Shown here: positions 1-11,460 of the stretch, in pieces
Position numbering within the stretch: the first letter of the stretch is position 1
Layout: every line of letters starts with the position of its first letter
From: Cynocephalus volans
Taxonomy: Eukaryota > Chordata > Mammalia > Dermoptera > Cynocephalidae
Direction: 5' to 3'
NCBI RefSeq assembly: GCF_027409185.1
Contig: NC_084469.1
Span: 82,309,918-82,373,917 of the forward strand
DNA length: 64,000 nt
The notes under the pieces: generated by a model
What the model was told of the DNA's origin: nothing
What the model saw: the letters and a program-made list of their open reading frames with translations, nothing else
Databases searched by the model: none
Made by a program: the position numbers and the translations under genes

Positions 1-707
1 TGTGATTAGCTGTTTTGCTTTAGTAATTTGGGAAGGCATTGATTGGTGGCTTAGATTGTTTTGTACCCAAGGAAACACTTTTCGATTATTATGTTGCTTT
101 CTTAAGTGAGCCGCATAAAATGGACCATGACATAGGCATATAGCATAGACAGGGTGTTTGAGCAATGCTGAGTCCGTAAAATTGGTCATCATATTCACAA
201 AGAATCTACTCAGAGGGAAACTAGATTACAGAACTCCTTTACAATCTTTTTGTTGGGACAGAACACCTGGATTATACAGGATTTCAGATGATGAGAGTTG
301 ATTCATGTTCTTCTAAGTCCATATGATGATGAACCACATTATAATGGAATTCTGTTGCACTTTTGTTTGCCCTGAACTTCCTTTAGTGACAGTGGAATTG
401 ATTTCTTTTTGGTACCCTCAGCCCCCATTTAAGGTGTCTGTTTGTAACCACTTTAATGTAGAACCCAGATTGCATTTACTTGGTAACGTTGGTAACCAAC
501 TTGTTTCTTATAAGTTAAATTCTTTGTAAAAGAATAAAGATTATAATTGAGAGAAAACATTAGAATTTGTAGAAATATGGCTTAGTATTTACTAGGAGTG
601 CACTCTTAGAACATCAGCAGGTTCATTTTTTTGTCACTCACAAGACAGACAGTGGCCTGCCATATCCCAGCAAAGGTAGATTCCTGGGAAAAGGTGCTTG
701 TTTTGTT

Positions 708-873
708 TTATTTATTTATTTATTTATTTTTTGACCAGTAAGGGGATCATAACCCTTGGCTTGGTGTTGTCCCCACCACGCTCAGCCAGTGAGCACACCA
801 GCCATCCCTATATAGGATCCGAACCCGCGGTGTCAGCGCTATCAGCACCACACTCTCCCGAGTGAGCCACGGT
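708..873 (-). mobile_element. tRNA-Ile-derived SINE, dimeric (CYN-like), antisense
   Basis: Read on the - strand it begins with CGTGGCTCACTCGGGAGAG, continues through a first tRNA-like unit to a TATATAGGGATGGC linker, then a second tRNA-like unit ending CCCCTTACTGGTC and an A/TAAAT-rich tail. The two units resemble the A box and B box (GGGTTCGGATCC) of a tRNA-Ile-like SINE. It is moderately diverged. Confidence 0.8.
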
Positions 874-1455
874 TTATTTTTAATTCAGCCTGACTAGTTA
901 CATTGTTGATCATTTCTTCCATAAGACATTTATCTGTTAAATAATGTTTATTGTTTGCTGATGAATGTTTTAGCAACACTGGTGAATCCCATTGTGCAAG
1001 CAGTTCTCTCTACCTGTTGACTCCATCTCCCATCCCCAATGACATGTGTGTCTCTATGGTGCTTTTTATCTTCATTCTTCTCTTTTTTACCTTCTTTTTC
1101 TGACTCTCCTTCCCCTTTGTACATTATATCTCATTTATATTGTGAAATGGAAGTAGAGTAAAATGATGTACTTTCTTTAAATACCAGACAAAAAACTTGA
1201 GGCTGGCCCTCCATTTTTTCCCTTTGTCTCCTCACTTTTGAAGTGGGCACTGATCAGTAGGGAACAAGATTAATACCTAACTGATGATAACTTTTTGTGG
1301 CAAGACATACTAGAAAAAGATGTATAATGAGACGGCAGCAGACTCTTCCTCTTGTGTCCCCCTTACCCCCAAAATATACCTATAGAGCAGATACTGTCCA
1401 CCATTAGGAAGAATTACTTAAATTTAAAGTCAATAGTCTGATTCTTTGGCATTTG

Positions 1456-1725
1456 AGCTATAGTCATTCCTTGGTATCCATGGGGGATTGGCTCCAGGAC
1501 CCCCTGCAGATACCAAAATCCAGAGATGCTCAAGTCCCTGATATAAAATGATATAGTATTTACATATAACCTACACATATGCTCTTGTATAATTTAAGTC
1601 ATCTCTAGATTGCTTATATCTAATACAATGTAAACACTTTGTAAATAGTGGTTATACTGTTATTGTTTTTTGGTTTTTTGAATGTTTTTGATCTGCGGAT
1701 TTGTGAATTCACAGGGCCGGCTGTG
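1456..1725. mobile_element. Tigger-like (TcMar) non-autonomous DNA transposon remnant
   Basis: The segment starts near a TA with GGTATCCATGGGGGATTGG, followed by CCAGGACCCCCTGCAGATAC, and ends near GATCTGCGG. This matches my memory of a widespread mammalian Tigger-type element with GGTATCCGCGGGGGATTGG-like ends. The far terminus is eroded or truncated. The exact subfamily is not assigned. Confidence 0.65.
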
Positions 1726-2222
1726 TAAAGGGTGCTTACCCGTAACTCCCTGTAGCTATCAGCAGCTGACTCAATCAGAAAGTAGATGGAGTAAGGGAAT
1801 AAGAGAGGCAGGAGAAAGTCCCATCAAAACTGATTCGATTAAACTTAAGCTACTTACACAGCATCACTTAGTTATTTATAGTTTTGTTTTTATTTTAATA
1901 TTTCTTGTTCCATGTAGTTCATCCAAAATGATTTTTAGCACTTCTTTTTTTAAAAATAAAAGGAACACTAAATATTCTGGAACATTTTGAAAAGAGGGCA
2001 TATCCAGTGTACAACCTCTAATAATCTAAATGGACATTTAATGTAATTTATGTTTCATTTTTGTGTATGTTTTGTTTTTAACCCTATTTCTTTTATTCTT
2101 TTGCTCACTGTAAATTTTGCATCAAACTTAAAGTATTTCTGGCATGTAAACATTTGTAAAATAAATTATAGTTGTAATTGTTTTTCTCTCACCTCTTTAT
2201 TTATTTATCTTTTATTACAGAA

Positions 2223-3071
2223 ATGAGCCGTCAGACTGCTACAGCATTACCTACTGGTACCTCAAAGTGTCCACCATCCCAGAGGGTGCCTGCCCTGACG
2301 GGTACAACTGCATCCAACAATGATTTGGCAAGTCTCTTTGAGTGTCCGGTCTGCTTTGACTATGTGCTACCACCCATTCTTCAGTGTCAGAGTGGCCATC
2401 TTGTTTGTAGCAACTGTCGCCCAAAGCTCACATGTTGTCCAACTTGCCGGGGCCCATTGGGATCCATTCGCAACTTGGCTATGGAGAAAGTGGCCAATTC
2501 AGTACTTTTCCCTTGTAAATATGCCTCTTCTGGATGTGAAATAACTCTACCACACACAGAAAAAGCAGACCATGAAGAGCTCTGTGAGTTTAGGCCTTAT
2601 TCCTGTCCGTGCCCTGGTGCTTCCTGTAAGTGGCAAGGCTCTTTGGATGCTGTAATGCCCCACCTGATGCATCAGCATAAATCCATTACAACCCTACAGG
2701 GAGAGGATATAGTTTTTCTCGCTACAGACATTAATCTTCCTGGTGCTGTTGACTGGGTGATGATGCAGTCCTGTTTTGGCTTTCACTTTATGTTAGTCTT
2801 GGAAAAACAGGAAAAATATGATGGTCATCAGCAGTTCTTCGCAATTGTACAGCTGATAGGAACACGCAAGCAAGCAGAAAATTTTGCTTATCGACTTGAG
2901 CTAAATGGTCATAGGCGGCGATTGACTTGGGAAGCGACTCCTCGATCTATTCATGAGGGAATTGCAACAGCCATTATGAATAGTGACTGCCTAGTCTTTG
3001 ACACCAGCATTGCACAGCTTTTTGCAGAAAATGGCAATTTAGGCATCAATGTAACTATTTCCATGTGTTGA
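2223..3071 (+). CDS. SIAH1: SIAH1, RING-type E3 ubiquitin-protein ligase
   Basis: SIAH1 attaches ubiquitin to substrates, together with UBC5-type E2 enzymes, to send them to the proteasome. It acts in the cytoplasm and nucleus, in hypoxia, apoptosis and Wnt/beta-catenin turnover. The single exon encodes 282 residues, the usual SIAH1 length, and appears essentially identical to the human protein as I remember it. A C3HC4 RING spans residues 41-75 (C41, C44, C55, H59, C62, C65, C72, C75). The SIAH-type double zinc finger follows at about 93-152, and the TRAF-like substrate-binding domain fills about 154-282, ending in NVTISMC. The start is [10 protein letters not shown]: an acceptor AG at 2219-2220 puts the exon at 2221, two bases before this ATG. 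The open frame continues upstream into intron, so the earlier ATG at 2178 is not the start. The functional acceptor and the neighbour LONP2 argue against a processed copy. Confidence 0.97.
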   Translation: MSRQTATALPTGTSKCPPSQRVPALTGTTASNNDLASLFECPVCFDYVLPPILQCQSGHLVCSNCRPKLTCCPTCRGPLGSIRNLAMEKVANSVLFPCKYASSGCEITLPHTEKADHEELCEFRPYSCPCPGASCKWQGSLDAVMPHLMHQHKSITTLQGEDIVFLATDINLPGAVDWVMMQSCFGFHFMLVLEKQEKYDGHQQFFAIVQLIGTRKQAENFAYRLELNGHRRRLTWEATPRSIHEGIATAIMNSDCLVFDTSIAQLFAENGNLGINVTISMC

Positions 3072-3410
3072 AATGGCAATTAAACATTTTCTGGCCAGTG
3101 TTTAAAACTTGCATTCAGTTTCACAGAGAATAAGGCACCTGTCTGCCTGTCAACCTGAAACTCTTGGTAGATGGAAGCTAGACACATGAAGGTAAATAAA
3201 AAGAAAGGCTGTTAAACAATACAGGAAACAGTTGCATGTAGTAACACTAATATATTTAAAAATAAGTCAACAGTAAACCACTGAAAAATTATATATATAT
3301 ATATACACCCAAGATGGGCATCTTTTGTATTAAGAAAGGAAGCATTGTAAAATAATTCTGAATTTTGTGTTGTAGATTGATTGTATCGTTGAAAATATTG
3401 TTTTGTTTTG

Positions 3411-3431
3411 GCGCGTGTGCGTGTGTGTGTG
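3411..3431. repeat. (GT)n microsatellite
   Basis: An alternating GC/GT run starting GCGCGTGTGCGTGTGTG, in the SIAH1 3' UTR or just beyond. It is a simple repeat and likely polymorphic. Confidence 0.85.
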
Positions 3432-3519
3432 GTTTTTCTTCCCTTTAACTGACAAGCCATCTTGAGTGGTCCTGGACCACTGCTTTTCTTTCCCTTTGTG
3501 AGTCAGTACATAGTGCTGC

Positions 3520-3551
3520 TGTGTGTGTGTGCGCGCGCGCGCGTGTGTGTT
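3520..3551. repeat. (TG)n-(CG)n-(TG)n alternating tract, potential Z-DNA
   Basis: Thirty-two bases of strictly alternating pyrimidine-purine: TG repeats, then seven CG steps, then TG repeats. CG repeats within such a tract are the strongest Z-DNA-forming dinucleotides. It lies about 450 bases after the SIAH1 stop codon. Confidence 0.85.
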
Positions 3552-4460
3552 TGCTAATTTTTATTAATTCTAGTTTTTCATTAAATAAATTTGACTTTCT
3601 TTTCTGTAATTCAGGTTTTTCCTCACTTTTTTTGTACCATTTTAAAGTTAGTATCTTTTTGATAAGCATAATTGTTTATGGTAAAGTTTTATGTGTTCAA
3701 TACATTTTCTTTTCCCCCATTAATCAATTCATCAGAAATATTTTTAAATTCAGCTATTTTGTGAAGATATGAGTTCCAGAAAGGAAAGGTGACATCAGAA
3801 AAATTATCAAAAGCTATTTTAAAGCAGCTATAAGATGGTCTCTCTCTTGCTCTCTTTTGTACTGTTTCTCTTCATTTGAGTTATACCTTCAGACTTACTC
3901 TCTGAAAGGTTAGGGAATAAATTCTCATTTTTCATAAATATTGAAGAAAATCAGGCTTTTTTTTCTCCAAATACTTTGGACAAACCACATATTTAAAATT
4001 TGTCCTTGTATTTATTGGTTTTGCAAAATAAGGCATCGTTATACACAGTATTTGTAATTAAAAGCAGATCATTTGTTTAAAAACGGCAGTTTGCAAAAAA
4101 ATGTTTTTGGTCTTTTATAATTCTCATTAAAAGAATATCTGGCAAATTAAAAAACCTTAATGTGTCTATTTTAGTTCTAAGTTTGATAAAATTGAAAGTT
4201 ATTTTCTTGTTCCATTCTGTACTTTAACTATATAAACAGAAATCAGTGTGCTGTCATTCTGAGGTGTGGTAGTGTTATTCTAAAGTGTAGCAAAAGACAG
4301 TATATGTCCTCTGGACCATACAGTCTTATTTTTTTCCTCCCTTTTGCCAATATTTTGATTCTCACAACTCTCTGTTAGGGGAATGAACAAATACCACTTT
4401 TTCCCCCCCTTTAAAGAAAAAAAAAAACCCCACAATAAAAATGAGTTAATTTAGTATTTC

Positions 4461-4680
4461 ATAGCCTAGTGGTTGAGAGCCTTGGCTCTGCAGCCAGACT
4501 TTCAGTAGGTGCCAGTCTTGGCTCCACCCCACTTATCAGCTGTGTGACCTTGGGCCCTAGTCTCCTAATGTGTAAAATGGGGTTAAAATTATGATCGCTA
4601 CTTCAGAGGGTTAAATGGGGGTAAAAGTACATTACCTAGAAGAATGCTTTGCACATAATAAGAACCTAACAAATCCTATA
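4461..4680 (+). repeat. MIR SINE
   Basis: It contains the MIR hallmarks in order: a GGTTGAGAGC-like start, GCTCTGCAGCCAGACT, a CAGCTGTGTGACCTTGGGC core and GTAAAATGGGG. This is an ancient tRNA-derived SINE shared by mammals. Confidence 0.85.
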
Positions 4681-6949
4681 TGCCTTTAGTACCATACAGT
4701 TATCAGTCGTTAATTATCATGAGGCACATGGCAAGATTTTGAAATTGCCTTCTGAATGGCCAGAAAGTTTTATTTTGTAAGGTTTTTATGGGTGCCCTAA
4801 ACCTAGAAAGTCAATGAAAATTAATTTGGGCATCTCCCTTATCCCACCAGCAATTATGGACAATTCTGGATAATAGAGTTTACTTCTGCTAATTATTTTC
4901 AGGAAAGAAGGCTGTGGTCTTTTCCCTACCTATGCATTGCTTTTTAAATTGGTTATAATATGTGTTTGTGTAGTTATTTTTGAGGTGAAAGAGAACAGTT
5001 CAATAGCAAATTTATATCCAGGTCTATTTCTGTTGGCATGTGTGTTTAGAAAAGCAGCATTTATTCCGCATTTAATAAACAGATGGTGCCTGATTTATGA
5101 TGGTTTATTGGGATGTAACCTGTCATATAAGTTGAGGAGCTCTTTACAGCTTACAATGGGGTTATGGTTTCTACTGGATGTTTACCACTTTTGTAAAGTT
5201 GGAAAATTGTTAAGTTGGACCATTTTAAGTCAGGGACCATCTGTGCTCTGTTGGCAGCATTAAATGAATTTCTTCTTAATGATGTTTTTGATTTACCATG
5301 GCTTTATCCAGATGTACCCCATCATAAGCTGAGGAGCATGTGTATTGAGTATATTTGTGGGGGTATATCATTTTGTGTTTTTAACATTTTTAAATGTTGT
5401 TTTGGTTATAAAAGTAATATATGCCCATTGCATAGACATTGAAAATTACAATATGGCATGCACAATAGAGATCTGTAATCTTATGATCTACTCAGAGGTA
5501 ACTAACGTTTTTATTTTTTTCAGTCTATTATGTGTATGAATATGTGCTTATACACATTTTTTTGGAAAAATATTAGGATCACATAATTATGTAACCCTCT
5601 CAACTACACAACATGATCATCTTAGCATTTCACCACTTTAATAATCTTGGAAAAATATCATTTTTGGTAAACTGTGAGGATTCACTGTAACTTTAGCCAG
5701 TTTCCTGTTGTATATTTACTTGGTCTAGGTAAATATTTTTTTGGCTATTTATAAATAACCTGTAAGCATTTCCATATGTTTTCAGATTATATTCTTGGGA
5801 TTTTTTAAAGTCTTGATATGTTTATTATTGCTTTTTAGAGAGGTCCCAGTGGACACTTATGAGTAGCAGCAGTGTGAAGGATTTTCCTTTTCATTGCTAA
5901 TTTTTCCATTTTGCAAATTTAAGCAAGTTAAGATAGTAAGTTTTGTGTATATTTGACAGCTGATAAGGTTGACATTTTAATATTTGTTAATTATTTTTAT
6001 TTCTTTTAAGTCATCTTCATAATGTTGGCCTACAGGGATGAGATCTATAGTCACATTTCTTGGCCCACTTAAGATTTGATTTATAAAGTATAATTCTTTT
6101 TCTTAAGTTACTTTTTTTTATAATGTATACTTTCTCCTATTAATGCCCCACCCCTTCTTTTGGTGTCTTCTTTCAGGAGATTGCATAGGGTAGGTGTGGG
6201 TGATACTCTTTGTTCTTTTGCTTTTGTACTCTTAAACTTGAATTTGACCTGTTGAATTGAATCATGGGCCAGTTTAGTATATTAACGATCACTGGAAAAC
6301 AGTTTATCCTTTTGCTTTGAGTAATTTTTATTGTAATATTTATGACTTTTTTTAAGGTCCACATTTCTGCAACTTTTAAAGTTTATGTGAGTGGTTGTAG
6401 ATAGCTTAGCTCACCAAAAGTGTGTCTCTCCCTTCCCCCCCAGAGCTCAAGAGCTCTTTATATTCAGGAACATCTGCAGTGATTCTACTAATGGTAGAAT
6501 TTTATTTCATTCAGATTCCTGAGTGGAAGAATTGGTAATCCAAATAAAAAGTACTGGATCAAACTAAATATACCTGGGGTCTACTCTGTGATTACTGCGT
6601 TAGAATGGACATGATGAGTAAGATTAGAACATAATAGGGTGAATGGTGTGTGTGAACTACCAACTAGTACTGTGGTCATCTGTATTAGTTGTACAAGAAA
6701 GGTACAGGTAAGTGTTATGGAAACGTGTAGACTGAATGCACTGCTGGAATCTCTGTCATTCCCCTCCCCACTTAATCCAGTGTGCATGTTCAAACAACAA
6801 AGGATTATATGGTGGTTTACTGCATATGATCTTAAACTAGTTAGATTATTTACCAAAAGAAATTCATTTCTCTAAAAATGGCATTATCCAAACAAAATTC
6901 AGTTTAATACTTACCAAGTACCTACTAAAATTTGGTGGTGAACAGGTGG

Positions 6950-7115
6950 GCTGTGGTTCTAACTGCCTGGGTTGAATTTTGACCCTGTAACCTACTTGTA
7001 TTTACCCTCTTTCTGCCTGGTTTCTCCTCTGTAAAAGGGTCTAATGGTATCTACTGCATAAGGGAATGAGGAAGGACAAATGTGCTATCATTATGCCTGG
7101 CACTATATCCCCACT
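6950..7115 (+). repeat. MIR SINE fragment
   Basis: A diverged MIR-like stretch: CTGCCTGGGTTGAATTTTGA, then TTCTCCTCTGTAAAAGGGT and a 3' portion with ATGCCTGGCAC. Confidence 0.6.
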
Positions 7116-7406
7116 GTCGTGCTTAACCAGACATTTTCCCTGTACTTATATAGATCTAAGAAATTTCTTTGATAAATTTATTATTATAAATGTAATTTTC
7201 ATAGGCCTTTCTAAACTCTGAAAGGTGTAACAGATTTGCAGACATGAATATATAAACAGTGGTATGAAAGAATACTCAGTTTTGTAAAGTCACATTTTGA
7301 CAGGCTTGCACTGTCATATAAAGATTAGGATTTATGCTAAAGGGTTTCAGGATCTATTGTGTAGAAAAGTGCTGACAGTATGTTGAACTTATTTAAAAAA
7401 TTTTAA

Positions 7407-7575
7407 GGGGTTGGCCCGTGGCTCACTTGGGAGAGTGTGGAGCTGATAACACCAAGGCCACGGGTTCAGATCCCTATATAGGGATGGCCGGTTAGCTCAC
7501 TTGGGAGAGCGTGGTGCTGACAACACCAAGTCGGGGGTTAAGATCCCCTTACCAGTCATCTTTTTAAAAAAAAAA
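7407..7575 (+). mobile_element. tRNA-Ile-derived SINE, dimeric (CYN-like)
   Basis: Two head-to-tail tRNA-like units. The first starts TTGGCCCGTGGCTCACTTGG and ends GTTCAGATCCCTATATAGGG. The second starts GGCCGGTTAGCTCACTTGGG, includes GTGGTGCTGACAACACCAAG and ends CCCCTTACCAGTC, followed by an A-rich tail. The second unit matches tRNA-Ile closely at the A box and anticodon arm. Confidence 0.88.
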
Positions 7576-7827
7576 TTTTTTTTAAGATAAAATTTCTTAT
7601 TAGGTCCAAAAATGTTAAACACATAATTGTTCTTTATTTCATTAACAGTGCAAACTATAGTGAATTTTTATGACAAAGCTTTTCCTAGAGAATTTTTTAA
7701 AATCATTTTGATACAACTGTTTTAAAACATCTCAATGGCCATTTATTGGATTTGCCTGTTGTGTCTATTCAGATCTTTTTAATATTTCCTTCCTGTTTTT
7801 GGTTTTTTTAAAAAAAATAACGAGGGC

Positions 7828-7990
7828 TAGGCCGGCCTGTGGCTCACTCGGTAGAGTGCGGTGCTGATAACACCAAGGCCACGGGTTCGGATCCTATATA
7901 GGGATGGCTGGTTTGCTCACTGGCTGAGCGTGGTGCTAACAACACCAAGCCAAGGGTTGAGATCCCCTTACCGGTCATCTTTAAAAAAAA
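7828..7990 (+). mobile_element. tRNA-Ile-derived SINE, dimeric, with target-site duplication
   Basis: A complete dimeric copy: GGCCGGCCTGTGGCTCACTC, then TATATAGGGATGGCTGG and a second unit ending CCCCTTACCGGTC plus an A-tail. The 17-base target-site duplication AAAAAAATAACGAGGGC occurs at 7811-7827 and 7991-8007, which shows insertion by L1-type target-primed reverse transcription. Confidence 0.92.
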
Positions 7991-8084
7991 AAAAAAATAA
8001 CGAGGGCAATTTTCATTAAGGATCAATAAATGTTAGTAAAACAAGACAAAAAATAAGCATTAGTATTGGACTGTCAAATTGGAT

Positions 8085-8637
8085 AATGACTGTTGTGGCA
8101 GTCTGCTAAGGCTATGGCTCTTGTTGCTCTTTTAATCCTGTTCATGACGCCAATTGTAAAGCTAGGCCACCATGCCAGTTGTTGGGCTCTTTTACCTGCT
8201 GGTAATCCTGCACTGACTGGGCCAATTGTCGAGCTAGGGCTGGGTCTGGTCCTCACAAACCCTTCAAGCTCATTCACAGACTGGGTCACAAACCCTTCAC
8301 ATGCCAGGGTGGGTCCCCAGACCCCTTCACACAGGTCGATGTGCTAGGTAACCGGCCAAAAGGTCTTTGGAAGCTGTAGGTTTGGAAAAGCATGGCTGCG
8401 TAGGGCAGACTCCCGAGGCCGACACCCACCTGCCTGCTTCACTAAACTCTCTCTCTCTCTCTCTCTCTCTCTGAAGAACACAAGAATAGCAACAAAACTA
8501 AAAAAGATACATTGGTGCGCATGTGCACTAACTACATGCGCGCGCGTGCACACACACGCTTACAAAAATAGCTGAACCACACCCAACTGGACCCGAGGCG
8601 AGGTCCCTGACCAAACTATTCTATTTTCTCAACAACT
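8085..8637 (-). mobile_element. Possible solo LTR or ERV-derived segment
   Basis: Read on the - strand the segment starts TGTTGAG and ends CAACA, as retroviral LTRs do (TG..CA). It is richer in GC than its surroundings. It contains a (GA)n run (about 8447-8473 on +), a CG/CA-rich run (8528-8560) and, near its - strand end, a stretch resembling a primer-binding-site region (TTGGCGTCATGAACAGGAT). I cannot name a family or find a clean target-site duplication. No gag, pol or env frame is present. Confidence 0.35.
8447..8473. repeat. (CT)n microsatellite
   Basis: About 13 uninterrupted CT units within the possible LTR. Confidence 0.9.
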
Positions 8638-9564
8638 GTAGGTCTATTTCTTTTTTTAAGTTGCTGAGTAAGATTTTCATGGGGATTTGGGCTTAAGTAC
8701 AACTAATCATTTTGGCCAAAATAATGTGATCTTTAAAAATAATGTGATCATTAAAAAAAACAAACCCAAACTTCTTGATGTTTATATCTAATAATCCCAG
8801 TTAAAATAAACTTGAGATTTGGAAAGGGAATTGGCAAAATTAACATTCTTTGTGTCTTAGTGTCAGGTCCCTTAGTAATAAGATTTATCTCATTTCAGTA
8901 GTTCATAAAGGAAAATACTGTCAGCCCCCTTTACCTCAGCAATTGATTATGTGACACCATGGTTGATTTTGGTAAATGTCAATGTGAACCAATCACCTAG
9001 TACAGGAAGCTCATGGTGGTTGGAGATCACTAATCACTGTGTCCAGATGGGAATCAGAATCCTCTGCATTTCAGGCATCCATTAGAGATGGCGTTGGAAA
9101 TGAACCCCATTTACATCCCCATTCTTCTTATGAAGATGATTGGTGGTATGGCCAGAATGCAAATCTTGATGTCAGAGGAAGAAAAGGAGAGAAGGAAACC
9201 TTGTATTTCAAGTCAGTACATACACTTTTCCCCTTACGTTTTTTAAAAAATTCAGATGTTTAATATCTTTTGCAATCGGTAAACCCTGACTATGATCACA
9301 GATTTATCAACTTAAATATTTAGGAACAATCACTTAAACAAATGGCATTTTTCACTATATTTGCATAGAAGTAATAAAGTGACTAAGGCTCTCTATCTCT
9401 GACACATGGTTCAAACAGAAGGATCAGTAAAGGAGCAGGGCCAAGTTAAAACACTTGTACCCCTCAAGTGGACAAAATAGCATTTCTTGATAACCAAGGC
9501 ACTGCAAGCTTTACTTACTTTTAATAGTTGAGTTGTAAAAGCCTGTGCATAAAGAGCCTGTGTA

Positions 9565-9656
9565 GGGCTGGCCAGTTAGCTGAGTGGGTTAGAGCATAGT
9601 GCTGATAACACCAAGATCCCAGGTTTGATCCCTGTACCAGCAAGCCACCAAAAAAC
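9565..9656 (+). mobile_element. tRNA-Ile-derived SINE, monomeric
   Basis: GGGCTGGCCAGTTAGCTGAG, GTTAGAGCATAGTGCTGATA and GGTTTGATCCCTGTACCAGC, ending in an A-rich tail. A single tRNA-like unit whose A box, anticodon arm and B box all resemble tRNA-Ile. Confidence 0.85.
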
Positions 9657-9756
9657 ACACGGGAGTACTGGTTTAATACATAGATCCTGAGGCCTCACCC
9701 CTCTGAATTAGAATTTGAATTAATCAGCATATTCAATTAAAAACCCAGCTGACTGT

Positions 9757-10890
9757 GTGACACACAAGGTGTCTTTGGGTAACATTTTAAAAAACAATAT
9801 TAGAAAAAGATGCTTGACATTACTAGTCATTAGGGAGATGCCAGAGTACTATGTCACACCCATTAGAAGGGCTACTTATTATTTAAAAAAAAAAATGTCA
9901 GCAAGGATGTGGAGATATTGGAACTTTTGTACATTGCTAGTGGGGATGTCAAATGGTACATCCCCAATGGAAAACAGTCTGGCAGTTTTCAAAGTTAAAC
10001 ATAGAATTATATTGTCTTAGTTGTTTGTGGTTCTATAACAAAATACTTGAAACTGGGTAATTTATAAAGAACAGAAATTTATTTCTTACAGTTCTGGAGG
10101 CTGGGAGGTCCAAGAGCAAGGTGCCAAAAGACTTGGTGTCTATTGAGGGCCGGGTTTCTGCTCCTAAGTTGGTGCCTTGTTGCTGTGTCCTCACATAGTA
10201 GAAGGGATGGAAGGGCAAAAAGAAGCTAGCTTGTTACCTTAAGCCCTTTTATAAGGGCATTCATGAGGGTTGAGCGCTCAGGACCTAATCATTTCCTAAA
10301 GGCCCCACCTCTTAATACTATCACATTGGCAATTTAATTTCAAAACATGAATTTTGGGGGGTATTCAGATCATAGCACATATGATCCCGCAATTCCACTT
10401 CTGGGTATATACCCAAAAGAACTGAAGAGGGACTCGAAGAGATGTCTGTACACCCACATTCATAGAAGATTATTCTCAATAGCCAAGAGGTGGAAACAAC
10501 CAACAGATGAATGGATAAACAAAATGTGGCATATGCATCCAATGGAGTATCATTCAGCCATAAAATGATGAAATTCTGACACATGCTACAACATGGATGA
10601 ATGCTGACAACTTGCTAAGTGAGACAGGCCAAACAAAAGGATGACTATTGTATAATTTGACTTACATGGAGGCAAAATCTTAGAGACAACGTGGACCAGT
10701 GGTTACCAGGGTCTGGGACAAGGGTGGAATGGGGAGATATTTTTCAGTGAGTACAGAGTTTGTGATTGAAAAAAAGGGTGTATGTAGTTAGTGGTAACAC
10801 TGTGAATTAACTGATGCCCCCGAATTATACACTTAAAAATGTTTAAAATGGTAAATCTTATGTATATGAGTATTTTGCCCAATAAAAAAA
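9757..10890 (+). mobile_element. Old L1 3' end, interrupted by a MaLR LTR
   Basis: Before the LTR, the translated sequence shows the end of the L1 reverse-transcriptase protein (ARMWRYWNFCTLLVGMSNGT). After it comes [20 protein letters not shown] and NKMWHMHPMEYHSAIK, both typical of the ORF2 C-terminus. A 3' UTR with TTACCAGGGTCTGGGACAAG and an A-rich run ending about 10902 follows. Frames are broken in several places. The LTR at 10015-10372 splits it. Confidence 0.8.
10015..10372 (-). mobile_element. MaLR-type LTR (MST/MLT-like), antisense, inside an L1
   Basis: Antisense MaLR landmarks: AAACTGGGTAATTTATAAAG, TTACAGTTCTGGAGGCTGGG, GGCCCCACCTCTTAATACTA and a final ATTTCAAAACATGAATTTTG. It separates two parts of one L1 3' end, so it inserted later. 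No internal retroviral sequence remains, so this is a solo LTR. Confidence 0.75.
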
Positions 10891-11065
10891 AAAAAAAAAA
10901 AATCAGTGAAAAAGCTTAGATTTCAAAGCAATACCACCATCCCCCCACAATCCAAACAAACCAAAAACAGTGCTAGAGAAATGGTCATTCTGTTAGGTTA
11001 CACAGCAAGGGAAAATAATGCACCCAGGTTTTTTCAGTAGGCTCTTTTAAAAAGGAAAGGCATTG

Positions 11066-11460
11066 TATTAGTCCATTTCTGTTGTTTATAACAAAACACC
11101 TGGAACTTGGGTAATTTATAAGAAAACAAAATTTACTGCTTACAGTTTCTGAGTCTGGGAAGTCCACAGTCCAGGGAACACATCTGGTGAGAACCTTGGT
11201 GCTGGTGACAGTGAGTGATGGCAGACTATCACATTACAAAAAATGGTGGAGCAGAGACAGACAAACCTCTGTATTCACTTTCCTTTTAAAGCCTTACAAA
11301 CCATGCCCATTACCACCATTTTTAATCCATTCATTATGGCATGGTCCTACAATCTAATCACCTCAAGGCCCCACCTTTCAGTTACCATAATAGGATTTCC
11401 CACCCTCAACAGTAAACAGTGGGGATTAAGTTTTGGGGGAACATTCAACCCAAGGCAGGC
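11066..11460 (-). mobile_element. MaLR-type LTR, antisense
   Basis: The same antisense landmarks as the LTR 0.7 kb to the left: TTAGTCCATTTCTGTTGTTT, TTGGGTAATTTATAAG, CAAGGCCCCACCTTTCAG and TTTTGGGGGAACATTCAACC. It is diverged, and no retroviral genes are attached. Confidence 0.75.

Larger units (their letters stand above)
1..2220 (+). other. SIAH1: SIAH1 intron upstream of the coding exon
   Basis: AT-rich non-coding sequence that ends in a pyrimidine-rich tract and the acceptor TTTTATTACAG at 2210-2220, directly before the exon. It holds an antisense tRNA-derived SINE (708-873) and a Tigger-like DNA transposon fragment (1456-1725). I see no coding exon in it. The short open frames here have no conserved sequence. 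The upstream SIAH1 exon(s) must lie before the window. Confidence 0.8.
3072..3921 (+). other. SIAH1: SIAH1 3' UTR (extent uncertain)
   Basis: Non-coding sequence directly after the SIAH1 stop codon. Candidate poly(A) hexamers on this strand are ATTAAA at 3079-3084 and AATAAA at 3195-3200, 3584-3589, 3916-3921 and 4434-4439. I cannot tell which is used, and the 3921 end is a guess. The stretch holds a (TA)n run (about 3290-3305), a (GT)n run (3411-3431) and a TG/CG alternating tract (3520-3551). Confidence 0.5.

Noticed and set aside
2178..2222. An upstream in-frame ATG would extend SIAH1 by 15 residues ([15 protein letters not shown]).
   Set aside because: These codons lie in the pyrimidine tract and acceptor of the intron. 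The exon starts at 2221 and the conserved protein starts MSRQ at 2223.
2223..3071. SIAH1 as a processed retrocopy, since the coding region is one exon.
   Set aside because: A proper acceptor precedes the exon, there is no A-tail or duplication, the frame is intact and the neighbour is LONP2 as in human.
7407..7990. tRNA-like sequences that might be functional tRNA-Ile genes.
   Set aside because: They are embedded in dimers with A-tails and duplications, and the arms carry mismatches. They are SINEs, not tRNA genes.
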